Assembly (NCBI GenBank): GCA_903835065.1
Contig: CAILLO010000016.1
Span: forward strand, 24,965 to 88,964
Direction of reading: 5' to 3'
DNA length: 64,000 bases
Source of the DNA: an uncultured Eubacteriales bacterium
GTDB lineage: Bacteria; Bacillota; Clostridia; Saccharofermentanales; UBA5734
A program made the position numbers and the translations under genes. Numbering within the stretch: position 1 is the first letter of the stretch; each line of letters opens with the position of its first letter. Below, piece by piece: positions 18,956 through 28,073 of this stretch. Below the pieces are notes generated by a model. The model saw nothing but the letters and a program-made list of their open reading frames with translations. It had not been told where the DNA came from and searched no databases.

Positions 18956-19926
18956 TCCAGAACCAGTGGTATGCGGTGCTGCCGTCGAAGAAGGTGCCGA
19001 AAGGCCGGCTCGTGGCCGTGCGCCGCCTGAACCTCGATCTCGTCCTGTTCCGCGACGAGAAGGGGGAGCTCGGTTGCGTCGTCGACCAGTGCCCGCACCG
19101 CGGCGTCGCGCTGAGCCACGGCAAGCTCAAGGGGAACTGCGTTCAGTGCCCGTTCCACGGGCTGGAGTTCGACGGGAAGGGCCAGTGCCGCCTCGTCCCG
19201 GCAATCGGACGGGCGACGAAGACCGACCTCGGCCGGTACAACGTGAAGAGCTGCGCCGTGCGCGAGGCGAACGGCATCGTCTACCTCTGGAACGGAGAGG
19301 CGTCGACGGCGACGGATGGCCCGCTGCCGTGGTTCGCGGACTTCGTGGACGACTCGTATTCGATGAGCGAGATCGAGGATCCGTGGAACACGCACTATTC
19401 CCGGGCGATCGAGAACCAGCTCGACGTCGTGCACCTGCCGTTCGTGCACCACAACACGATCGGTCGGGGGAACCGGACGCTGGTCCACGGCCCGAAAGTG
19501 GTCTTCGAGGACGGGCGGATCGTGACCAGCGCGAACAACGAGGTCGACGTCGGGCAGGAGATCCGGCCGGAGGCCGAGTGCACGATCAACTCCACGTATC
19601 TGATGTTCCGCTTCCCGAACGTCTGGATGAACCACATCTCGGACAAGATCAAGGTGGCCGTGTATTTCGCGCCGGTCGACGACGAGAACACGATCCTATA
19701 CCTCCGGTTCTACGGAAAGGCGACGGGGCTGCGGCCGCTGAACGCGTTCATGGCCTGGACGGGCAAGTACGCGAACCGCGTGATCGAGCGCCAGGACAAG
19801 CGGGTGGTGGTCACGCAGAAGCCGAAGGCGTCGGAGTACCGTTCGGGCGAGAAGCTCGTGCCGGGCGACCGGCCGATTGTGGTATACCGGAAGCTGCGGG
19901 ACGAGAAGAAGGGCGCGAAGGCGTAG
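18952..19926 (+). CDS. Rieske 2Fe-2S aromatic-ring-hydroxylating oxygenase alpha-like
   Basis: CPHRG ... CPFHG Rieske motif; DVVHLPFVHH mononuclear iron motif; ATGA overlap with upstream gene. Confidence 0.9.
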   Translation: MIQNQWYAVLPSKKVPKGRLVAVRRLNLDLVLFRDEKGELGCVVDQCPHRGVALSHGKLKGNCVQCPFHGLEFDGKGQCRLVPAIGRATKTDLGRYNVKSCAVREANGIVYLWNGEASTATDGPLPWFADFVDDSYSMSEIEDPWNTHYSRAIENQLDVVHLPFVHHNTIGRGNRTLVHGPKVVFEDGRIVTSANNEVDVGQEIRPEAECTINSTYLMFRFPNVWMNHISDKIKVAVYFAPVDDENTILYLRFYGKATGLRPLNAFMAWTGKYANRVIERQDKRVVVTQKPKASEYRSGEKLVPGDRPIVVYRKLRDEKKGAKA

Positions 19927-19981
19927 TCGTTCCGTTCTTGACAGGTCGGCGACCGCAATCCCCTACCACTCGGCGCCTCCG

Positions 19982-20007
19982 GCCGGCGGCCCGGAAGGGC
20001 CGCCGGC
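19982..20007 (+). terminator. Strong hairpin between Rieske gene and ABC transporter genes
   Basis: gccggcggccc-ggaa-gggccgccggc; no U-tract follows. Confidence 0.4.
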
Positions 20008-20023
20008 ATGCTATCATGGCGGT

Positions 20024-20743
20024 ATGGACAGAGAACCGCGCCCCGACTTCATCGTCCTCCAGGACGTCCACAAGACCTACCGGGTCGGCGAACAGGAGAT
20101 CCGCGCCGTCGACGGCGTCGACTTCACGGTCGGCCGCGGTGAATTCGCGATTGTAGCCGGCGCCAGCGGCGCAGGCAAGACGACCGTCCTCAACCTGATC
20201 GGCGGGATGGACCACGTGACGAGCGGCTGCCTCTCCGTCGACGACCGCGTCGTCAGCGGTCTCGATGCGCGCCGCCTGACCGAGTACCGCCGCAACGACA
20301 TCGGCTTCGTCTTCCAATACTACAACCTCGTGCCCAACCTGACCGCGCTCGAGAACGTCGAGCTCGCGACCGAGATCCGCCGCGAGCACCTCGACCCGAA
20401 GACGACGCTCGAGCAGGTCGGCCTGGGCGACCGCCTGCAGAACTTCCCGGCGCAGCTGTCGGGCGGCGAGCAGCAGCGCGTCGCGATCGCCCGCGCCCTG
20501 GCCAAGAACCCGAAACTCCTCCTGTGCGACGAGCCGACCGGAGCGCTCGACTACCAGACCGGCAAGCAGATCCTGACGCTGCTGCAGGATACGTGCCGGA
20601 GGACCGGCACGACGGTCGTCGTGATCACGCACAACCTCGCGATCGCCCCCATGGCCGACCGCGTGATCCGCATGAAGAGCGGCCGCGCGGAGAGCGTGAC
20701 CGAGAATCCCGCCGCGAAGTCCGTGCAGGAGATCGAGTGGTGA
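20024..20743 (+). CDS. ABC transporter ATP-binding protein (MacB/LolD-like)
   Basis: [35 protein letters not shown]. Confidence 0.93.
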   Translation: MDREPRPDFIVLQDVHKTYRVGEQEIRAVDGVDFTVGRGEFAIVAGASGAGKTTVLNLIGGMDHVTSGCLSVDDRVVSGLDARRLTEYRRNDIGFVFQYYNLVPNLTALENVELATEIRREHLDPKTTLEQVGLGDRLQNFPAQLSGGEQQRVAIARALAKNPKLLLCDEPTGALDYQTGKQILTLLQDTCRRTGTTVVVITHNLAIAPMADRVIRMKSGRAESVTENPAAKSVQEIEW

Positions 20744-23700
20744 GAGCCCGCGCATTCCGACGCGACGCCTTCCGGGAGATCCGCCGCACGCTGCCCCGCT
20801 TCATCGCGATCGTGGCCATCGTCGCGCTCGGGACGGCCTTCTTCGTCGGCATCAAGACGACCAATCCCGACATGAAGGCGACGGCGGCCAACTACTTCGC
20901 CGAGACCGGCTTCTACGATTTCCGGCTGCTGTCGAACGTCGGCTTCACCGAAGCCGACGTCGAGGCGTTGCGCGGCGTCGAGGGCGTGACGGGCGTGCAG
21001 CCCGCCGACTCGCTCGACGCGGTCGTGCGGGTGGGGTCGAGCGAGAAGGTGTTCCGGGTCGAGTCGCTGCCCGACGCGGACGGCCCGATGCCCGGAACGG
21101 CGGCGTCGATCGACCGCCCGCACGTCGTCGCCGGGCGGCTTCCGACCGCGAGCGGGGAGTGCGTCGTCGAACGCAACACGCTGGCCGACATCGACTACGC
21201 CGTGGGCGACCGGATCCACCTGACGTCGGGCGACGGCAGCGACCTCGCCGCGAAGATCGCCACGGCCGACTACACGGTCGTGGGCATCGTCGAGACACCC
21301 GAGTACGTTTCGAAGGACCGCGGCACGACGACGATCGGCAATGGCGTCGTGTCCTCCTTCGTGCTCGTGCCGCTGTCGGACTTCCGGCAGACCGTCTACA
21401 GCGGCGTATACGTCGCCATGGCGAATCCGACCGGCGCCAGGGCCTACTCGGCGGCGTACGACGACCTGTCGGCCGTCGTGAAGGTGCGGCTCGATGCGCT
21501 GTCGGCCGAACAGGCGCCCCGCCGGACACTGCAGATCCTCTCCGATGCCTGGGACGCCTGGAGGGCGGCCTCCGCGGAGTACGACCGTTCGGCTTACGAC
21601 GCCCGGCAGCAGATGTCCGACGCGTGGGCGAAGATCGCCGACGGCCAGGCGAAGGTCGACGATGGTCGGGCGCAGCTCGCCGCTGCAGAAAAGTCGGCCG
21701 CCGCGCGGTTCGCGTCCGCCGGCAAGGACCTCGCCGCCGGCCGGGCGGCCTGGCAGTCCAGTGAGACGTCGTACGAGGCGAACCGCGCCGCCTTCGACGC
21801 GGCGGTCGCCCAGGCGAAGCAGCTGGGCGACTACGACGCGCAGAAGCCCGCGTTCGACGCCCGACAGGCGCAGCTCGACGCCGCGCAGGCACAGCTGGCG
21901 GCCGGAAAGGCCGCGCTCGACGCACAGGTCGCGACGCTCGCGAAATCGAAGCGGGACGCCGCGGCCGCATTCGCCGCGACGAAGGCGACGCTGGACGCCT
22001 CGCAGTCCGACCTCGACCAGGGGAAGAAGGATTACGCGACCCAGAAGGCCGACGCGGACCAGAAGCTCGCCGACGGCTACGCGACGCTCATGGACGGGCG
22101 CGCGAAGCTGGACGACCTCCCGACCGCGACGTGGTACGTGCTCGACCGCAGCACCAACGTCGGCTACGTCGACTACGGCGCCGCGGCGGACCGGCTCGAC
22201 GCGATCGCCCGGGTGTTCCCCGTGCTGTTCGTCCTCGTCGCGATGCTGATCTGCTTCGCGAGCATGAGCCGGATGGTCGAGGAACAGCGGACCTACATGG
22301 GCACGCTCAAGTCGCTCGGGTACTCCCGGCTGCGCATCGCCTCCAAGTTCCTGCTCTACGCCTTCTCCGCAAGCGTGCTGGGCGCGGCGGCCGGCCTGTA
22401 CTTCGGATTCGAATTCTTCCCGCCGACGATCTACCACGCGTATTCGGCGCTATACACCATACCGAACCTCGTGCTGCTGTTCGACGGCCCCTTCGCCGCC
22501 GCCGCGCTGGCCGCCGGCGTGGCCGTCACGTGCGGCGCCGCGCTGCTCGTCGCGTTCGAGGAGCTCGCTTCCACGGCGGCGACCCTGATGCGCCCGCGCG
22601 CGCCGAAGCCCGGCCGCGTGATCCTGCTGGAACGCATCCGGCCGCTGTGGAGGCGCATGAGCTTCACGTGGAAGGTCACGGCGCGCAACATCCTCCGCTA
22701 CCGGGCGCGGTTCCTCATGACCGTCGTCGGGGTCGGTGGCTGCACGGCGCTGCTGCTCGTGGGCTTCGGCCTGCGCGACGCGGTGAAGACCATCGTGGAC
22801 GAGCAATACGGCAGCCTGTTCCTCTACCAGGCGACGGTGACGCTGCAGGACGGCGCGACCGACGCGCAGCGCGCGGCCGTGAAGACCGCGGTGGAAGCGG
22901 AGACGCACTACGCCGCATCGCTCGACCGGCGCATCGAGTCGGTGACGGTGTCGGCCGGTGACGGCGGCGTTTCCATGGACGCGAGCCTGCTGGTCCCGGC
23001 GGACCCGGCCGGGATGGCCCCCTTCATCGTTCTGCGCGACCGGGTGACGCAGGCCTCGATCGTGCTCGGGGACGAAGGCGTCGTGCTGACCGAGAAACTG
23101 GCCGGCAGGGTCGGCCTCAAGGCGGGGGACGCGGTGACGCTGACCGACGCGGACGGGAAGTCGGTGCGCACGAAGGTGACCGCCGTCACGGAGAACTACC
23201 TGCGGCACTTCGTCTACATGACGCCGTCGCTGTATGCGCGGCTTTACGGTTCGGCGCCGGTCGACAATTCGATCCTGGTCGACCTGACCGTCCGGAGCGC
23301 GGAAGCCCAGCAGACCTTCTCGAAGACCGTCGTGACGACCGGGGGGATCTCGTCGGTCGTGCTGACGAGCGACAACGTATCCAAGTTCGACGATTCCATG
23401 AAGAGCATCTATTCGATCGTCCTCGTGCTGATCTTCTCGGCGGGGCTGCTCTCGTTCATCGTGCTGTACACGCTGACCGACATCAACATCACCGAGCGGA
23501 CGCGCGAGATCGCGACGATCAAGGTGCTGGGCTTCTTCGACCGCGAGGTGGCCTCCTACATCTTCCGGGAGAACCTCGTCCTCACGCTGGCGGGCGTCGC
23601 CGCGGGGCTGCTCGCCGGGTCGCCGCTGTCGCACTACGTGATCGGATCCGCGGAGGTCGACTTGGTCATGTTCGGTCGGCGCATCCTGCCGGCGAGCTTC

Positions 23701-23808
23701 GCCGAGGCCGCTGCGCTGACGCTCGCCTTCTCGCTCGCGGTGACCTTCGCCATGGTCTACCGGCTGCGCCGCATCGACATGATCGAGGCGCTGAAGACCT
23801 CGGAATAG
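20740..23808 (+). CDS. FtsX-like ABC permease with extended extracytoplasmic coiled coil
   Basis: GTG start overlapping upstream TGA; hydrophobic segments at N-, mid- and C-regions; long Ala/Lys/Asp/Gln coiled coil (QAKVDDGRAQLAAAEK...). Confidence 0.9.
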   Translation: MRARAFRRDAFREIRRTLPRFIAIVAIVALGTAFFVGIKTTNPDMKATAANYFAETGFYDFRLLSNVGFTEADVEALRGVEGVTGVQPADSLDAVVRVGSSEKVFRVESLPDADGPMPGTAASIDRPHVVAGRLPTASGECVVERNTLADIDYAVGDRIHLTSGDGSDLAAKIATADYTVVGIVETPEYVSKDRGTTTIGNGVVSSFVLVPLSDFRQTVYSGVYVAMANPTGARAYSAAYDDLSAVVKVRLDALSAEQAPRRTLQILSDAWDAWRAASAEYDRSAYDARQQMSDAWAKIADGQAKVDDGRAQLAAAEKSAAARFASAGKDLAAGRAAWQSSETSYEANRAAFDAAVAQAKQLGDYDAQKPAFDARQAQLDAAQAQLAAGKAALDAQVATLAKSKRDAAAAFAATKATLDASQSDLDQGKKDYATQKADADQKLADGYATLMDGRAKLDDLPTATWYVLDRSTNVGYVDYGAAADRLDAIARVFPVLFVLVAMLICFASMSRMVEEQRTYMGTLKSLGYSRLRIASKFLLYAFSASVLGAAAGLYFGFEFFPPTIYHAYSALYTIPNLVLLFDGPFAAAALAAGVAVTCGAALLVAFEELASTAATLMRPRAPKPGRVILLERIRPLWRRMSFTWKVTARNILRYRARFLMTVVGVGGCTALLLVGFGLRDAVKTIVDEQYGSLFLYQATVTLQDGATDAQRAAVKTAVEAETHYAASLDRRIESVTVSAGDGGVSMDASLLVPADPAGMAPFIVLRDRVTQASIVLGDEGVVLTEKLAGRVGLKAGDAVTLTDADGKSVRTKVTAVTENYLRHFVYMTPSLYARLYGSAPVDNSILVDLTVRSAEAQQTFSKTVVTTGGISSVVLTSDNVSKFDDSMKSIYSIVLVLIFSAGLLSFIVLYTLTDINITERTREIATIKVLGFFDREVASYIFRENLVLTLAGVAAGLLAGSPLSHYVIGSAEVDLVMFGRRILPASFAEAAALTLAFSLAVTFAMVYRLRRIDMIEALKTSE

Positions 23809-23967
23809 GCGCATCGAGATATGCGCGATAACCGTAACGGATGCGACGAAAATCGTGCGCGGCACTCGGTGTTCCGAACCCGATAGACCCACCGATTGAC
23901 AAGAGAATCGATTGCGATGATATTGAGTGGGATGGTCCGGAATCGACACGAAGAGGAGGAACCCGTC

Positions 23968-24504
23968 ATGGACTTCGAAAAGGAACTGCTGGCCCTGAAA
24001 CAACAGGTCGCGGACAAGCCGGGTCCGGAGAACAAGCTGACGATGATCGTCTTCTCGGGCGAGCTCGACAAGCACCTCGCCGCGCTCATCATCGCCACTG
24101 GCGCCGCCGCGATGGGCATGAAGGTCGTCCTCTTCTACACGTTCTGGGGCACCGCGGCCCTCCGCTCGCCCAAGAAGAAGGCCAATGGCAAGAACCTGAT
24201 TGAGAAGATGTTCGGCATCATGCTGCCCCGCGGCAACAACAAGCTGATCCTTTCCAAGATGCACACGCTGGGCGCCGGCACCGCCATGATCAAGGGCCTC
24301 ATGAAGAAGAAGCACATCGCGAGCCTCGACGAGATGTACGAGATGGCCGGCGCGCTCGGCGTCCAGATCTACGTCTGCGAGATGTCGATGGACCTGATGG
24401 GCATGAAGATGGAAGAGATGATCGACTATCCGAACATGCGGAGCGCCGGCGTCGCCACCATGCTCGCCGATGCCAAGGAATCGTCCGTCCAGTTCTTCAT
24501 CTGA
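23968..24504 (+). CDS. DsrE/DsrF-like sulfur-relay family protein
   Basis: KLTMIVFSGELDKHLAALIIATGAAAMGMKVVLFYTFWG ... GVQIYVCEMSMDLMGMKMEEM. Confidence 0.8.
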   Translation: MDFEKELLALKQQVADKPGPENKLTMIVFSGELDKHLAALIIATGAAAMGMKVVLFYTFWGTAALRSPKKKANGKNLIEKMFGIMLPRGNNKLILSKMHTLGAGTAMIKGLMKKKHIASLDEMYEMAGALGVQIYVCEMSMDLMGMKMEEMIDYPNMRSAGVATMLADAKESSVQFFI

Positions 24505-24518
24505 GAAGGAGAGAGACA

Positions 24519-24758
24519 ATGGCCGACTACGAGATCAAGAAGACCCTCGACTACAAGGGGCTCGCCTGCCCGATGCCGATCGTCAAGACCAGCATGGAGA
24601 TGCCGAAGATCGCCGTAGGCGACGTCGTCGAGATTCTGTCCACCGACCCCGGCTCGATCGCCGACTTCCCGGCCTGGGCCCGCACGACCGGACAGGCCGT
24701 GCTCGAGGTCAAGCAGGAGCCCGGACTGATCCGCATCTACGTCAAGCGCCAGAAATAG
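24519..24758 (+). CDS. TusA/SirA-family sulfurtransferase
   Basis: LDYKGLACPMPIVKTSMEM (CPxP motif); about 79 aa. Confidence 0.9.
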   Translation: MADYEIKKTLDYKGLACPMPIVKTSMEMPKIAVGDVVEILSTDPGSIADFPAWARTTGQAVLEVKQEPGLIRIYVKRQK

Positions 24759-24813
24759 TCGGCCGCCCCCGCAGGCCGACTCGCACGACGACTACCCTGA
24801 AGGAGGTCCGAAG

Positions 24814-25773
24814 ATGGCATTCGGGTTGTTCTCCCTGTCTGCGCCCGTCTTGATCGACGCGCTCGCCAAGGCCACCGCGAAGGCGACGGCGACGCCGATT
24901 CCGACGCTGGCCCCGACGCTGGCCCCGACCGCGACGCTCGCGGCCGGCGTGTCGCCGACCCTGACCCCGCTCGCCACGCTGACGCCCTTCGCGACCGTGA
25001 CGCCCGACGTGATCGGCAGCGGCTCGATCGTCGTCGCGCAGCACACCGGGCTTCTCTGGGTGTTCGACCAGCTCGAATATCTGATCATGGTCCCGCTGGT
25101 CTATCTTTCGATCCTGTTCTGCATCGGGATGCTGGTCTATCGGATCGTCCAGATCTGGCGCGCCCCCCGGTCGCCCTTCACCCTGCAGGTCTTCCCGTCG
25201 ATGAAGAAGCCCAGGATCGCCGCGCTCGGCGACACCTTCGCGATGCCGCAGGTCCGCCGCCACCAGCCGCTCTTCTGGGTCTTCCTGATGATCTTCCACG
25301 TCTCGCTCGTATTGCTGGTCCTGGGGCACCTCGACCTGCTGCCCCAGATCAGCCTGGTGCCGGAAAGCTCGCGCGACATGCTGGGCGGCGGACTCGTCGG
25401 CGTCGGCGTGACCGTTCCGCTGTTCTACTTCCTGTTCCGGCGCTTCAAGACGCCCAACCGGGAGATCAGCGTGCTCGCGGACTACCTCCTGCTGATTCTC
25501 GTGATCTTCCTCGCCCTGTTCGGCGACCTGATGAGCTGGGGCAACTCCTGGACCACGACCGGCTTCATCCTCACCAAGCAGCACTTCGCGGGCTACCTGG
25601 ACAGCCTCGTCCGGTTCACGTTCCTCGACCCTCGCTACTGGCTCAGCGGCACGCACTACCACTTCGCCGTGCTGCACGTCCTGCTGGCCGAGCTGTTCTT
25701 CGTGGTGGTCCCGTTCTCCAAGATCGTGCACGCCTTCCTGGCGCTGCCGGTCAACCTCCTGAGGAGGAAATAG
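24814..25773 (+). CDS. DsrM/NarI-like membrane cytochrome b-type subunit
   Basis: Multiple TM segments with His residues in the NarI-like part; adjacent to DsrK/HdrD-like gene; N-terminal Thr/Pro/Ala-rich segment. Confidence 0.75.
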   Translation: MAFGLFSLSAPVLIDALAKATAKATATPIPTLAPTLAPTATLAAGVSPTLTPLATLTPFATVTPDVIGSGSIVVAQHTGLLWVFDQLEYLIMVPLVYLSILFCIGMLVYRIVQIWRAPRSPFTLQVFPSMKKPRIAALGDTFAMPQVRRHQPLFWVFLMIFHVSLVLLVLGHLDLLPQISLVPESSRDMLGGGLVGVGVTVPLFYFLFRRFKTPNREISVLADYLLLILVIFLALFGDLMSWGNSWTTTGFILTKQHFAGYLDSLVRFTFLDPRYWLSGTHYHFAVLHVLLAELFFVVVPFSKIVHAFLALPVNLLRRK

Positions 25774-25774
25774 C

Positions 25775-27034
25775 ATGGATGCCGTGATGCAGGCCGAACT
25801 CAAGCGTCTCTTCGAGACGAAGCTCAACCGGGCCATGCGCCTCTACCTCGAGACCTGCACGCACTGCGGCGTCTGCGTCGAGGCATGCCACGTCTGGCAG
25901 TCGATGCCGGAGTCGAAGTACACGGCCGTCGGCCGCGCGGAGATCGTCCGCAAGGTCTTCCTGAAGTACTTCTCGCTGGAAGGGCGGATCGCCCCCTGGG
26001 CCGGCGAGACGATCGAGCTCGACGACGTCGCGGTGGAGCGGTTCTACGACGCCGCCTACTCGTGCACGGGCTGCCGCCGGTGCATGGTCTACTGCCCGTT
26101 CGGCATCGACACGCAGCAGATCATGAGCATCGCCAAGCTTCTCCTCGTGGGCGCCGACAAGGAGCCCAAGCTGCTGTCCATGCTCGCCGACATGAGCATC
26201 GCCAAGGGCGAGGACGTCGAGAGCTCCTCCGCGGGCTTCGCCGAGGCGATCGCGAACCTCGAGCCCCAGGTCGAGGCACTGTACCCGACCCCGGCCGGCC
26301 GGAAGACGATTCCGCTCGGCGTCCAGAAGGCGGACGTCATGTTCGTCGGCCTGTCCGGCGCGCACTCGATCGTGCCCGCCGCCGCGATCCTCAATGCCGC
26401 CGGCATCAACTGGACCCTCAGTTCCTTCGAGGCCGTGAACTTCGGCGCGTTCATGGGCGACCCGAAGCGCACGAAGGCGATCGCCCAGCGCATCGTCGCC
26501 GAGGCCGAGCGCCTGCAGGCCAAGCGCGTCGCAATCGTCGAATGCGGCACCGCGTACCGCGTCATGAAGTACCAGACCGGGGAGCACTCCTTCGAGACCG
26601 TGGCCTTCGTGGAGCTGATCGCCAAGTACCTGAAGGGCGGCATGATCCGTCTGCGCCGCAACGTCGACAAGCGCCTGACCTACCACGACCCCTGCCAGGT
26701 CGCCCGCAACGGCGGCATCTACGAAGCCCCGCGCTTCGTGATCTCGAAGCTCGCGCAGGACTTCGTGGAACTGACCCCGAATCGCGAGTACAACTGGTGC
26801 TGCGGCGGGGGCGGCGGCCTGATCGCCATGGGCGAACTGGAGTTCCGCATGAAGTCCTCGCGCGTCAAGATGGAGCAGGTCAAGGCGACCGGCGCGGGCG
26901 CGATCTGCACGATCTGCGAAAACTGCCACACGCAGTTGACCGACCTGAACGCCCATTACGACATGGGGCTCGACGTGCATTCCCTGACCATGCTCGCGGC
27001 GCACGCGCTGGTGAAGCCGGGCGAGAAGGCCTAG
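25775..27034 (+). CDS. DsrK/HdrD-like iron-sulfur protein, two 4Fe-4S plus CCG domains
   Basis: CTHCGVCVEAC, CTGCRRCMVYCP, DPCQVARNGG, WCCGGGGG, CTICENCHTQL. Confidence 0.88.
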   Translation: MDAVMQAELKRLFETKLNRAMRLYLETCTHCGVCVEACHVWQSMPESKYTAVGRAEIVRKVFLKYFSLEGRIAPWAGETIELDDVAVERFYDAAYSCTGCRRCMVYCPFGIDTQQIMSIAKLLLVGADKEPKLLSMLADMSIAKGEDVESSSAGFAEAIANLEPQVEALYPTPAGRKTIPLGVQKADVMFVGLSGAHSIVPAAAILNAAGINWTLSSFEAVNFGAFMGDPKRTKAIAQRIVAEAERLQAKRVAIVECGTAYRVMKYQTGEHSFETVAFVELIAKYLKGGMIRLRRNVDKRLTYHDPCQVARNGGIYEAPRFVISKLAQDFVELTPNREYNWCCGGGGGLIAMGELEFRMKSSRVKMEQVKATGAGAICTICENCHTQLTDLNAHYDMGLDVHSLTMLAAHALVKPGEKA

Positions 27035-27088
27035 ACGGGCGGGGATCCGTCACGGCTTCGCGACCTGCATCCACAGGTCGCGGCGATC

Positions 27089-27118
27089 GGCCCGGTCCGC
27101 ACGACCGGGCCTTTTTTC
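27089..27118 (+). terminator. Rho-independent terminator
   Basis: ggcccggtc-cgcac-gaccgggcc-tttttt. Confidence 0.85.
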
Positions 27119-27200
27119 GCCATGGCCGTTCCCGGTTCCCATTCTACGGGGCGGTGCGCTATAATCGACACGTCCATTCTTCAAGGAGGTGCCAACGACC

Positions 27201-28073
27201 GTGGGATACCCGCTGCTCGAGGAGAACGTCGGCCGCTACGTCTGCGTCAACGGCACGCTCGTCGATTCGGAGGGTCTCGCGGGGCTCGCCCTGCGCACGC
27301 CCGTCGACGACGACGCGGTGTACGAGGTGATCCGCGTCGTGGACGGCGTCCCGCTGTTCTGGGAAGACCACCTCGCCCGCCTTTCCGCTTCGCTCCACTC
27401 CGCCGGCCTGCCCCAGGTCGACCCGTCCGCGCTGGCGCACGACGCCGCGCTCCTGGTCCGCGAACTGCCGCTCGCCGTCGGCAACCTCCGCGTCGTCGCG
27501 ACCGAGTCGATGCGCGTGATGCACCAGCGCAAGCATGCCTACCCGGCCGAGGAGACCTACTGGAACGGCGTGGCCGTCGGCACGATGGCCTGGGACCGCG
27601 TCAAGCCCGGCGAGAAGGCCGTGCGCCCGGACTACAAGAAGGCCGTGGCCGCCAAGCTCGCCCAAAGCGGCCCGTTCGGCCGATACTACGAGACCCTGCT
27701 CGTCTCCTCCGACGGCCGCGTGACCGAGGGCAGCCGCTCGAACGCCTTCTTCCTCGACCGCGCCACCGGAATCCTGCGCACGACACCCGATGCCGACGTG
27801 CTGCTGGGTGTCACGCGCCGCCACGTGCTGGAGGCCGTGCGCCGCGCCGGAGTCCCGCTCCGCCAGGATGCCGCGACCGCATCCGACGTCCTGGCCGGCC
27901 GATACGCCGCCGTCTTCCTGACGGGCACGTCGATCGGCGTCCTGCCGGTCTCTTCCATCGAGGGCAGGGCGCTCGCCTCCGCGCGCGACGAGACGATCGC
28001 CCGCATCCGCACCGAATACGACCGGATCGTCAGCGAATACATCCGAGATCACAGAGGAGGTCCGACCCCATGA
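27201..28073 (+). CDS. Class IV aminotransferase (branched-chain/D-amino acid/PabC-like)
   Basis: DDDAVYEVIRVVDGVPLFWEDHLARLSAS; SSDGRVTEGSRSNAFFL; start GTG after aaggaggt. Confidence 0.85.
   Translation: MGYPLLEENVGRYVCVNGTLVDSEGLAGLALRTPVDDDAVYEVIRVVDGVPLFWEDHLARLSASLHSAGLPQVDPSALAHDAALLVRELPLAVGNLRVVATESMRVMHQRKHAYPAEETYWNGVAVGTMAWDRVKPGEKAVRPDYKKAVAAKLAQSGPFGRYYETLLVSSDGRVTEGSRSNAFFLDRATGILRTTPDADVLLGVTRRHVLEAVRRAGVPLRQDAATASDVLAGRYAAVFLTGTSIGVLPVSSIEGRALASARDETIARIRTEYDRIVSEYIRDHRGGPTP

Noticed and set aside
20740-23808. Long coiled coil in the ABC permease as a novel fusion
   Set aside because: FtsX-like permeases with extended extracytoplasmic coiled coils are a known family in Gram-positive-type bacteria.
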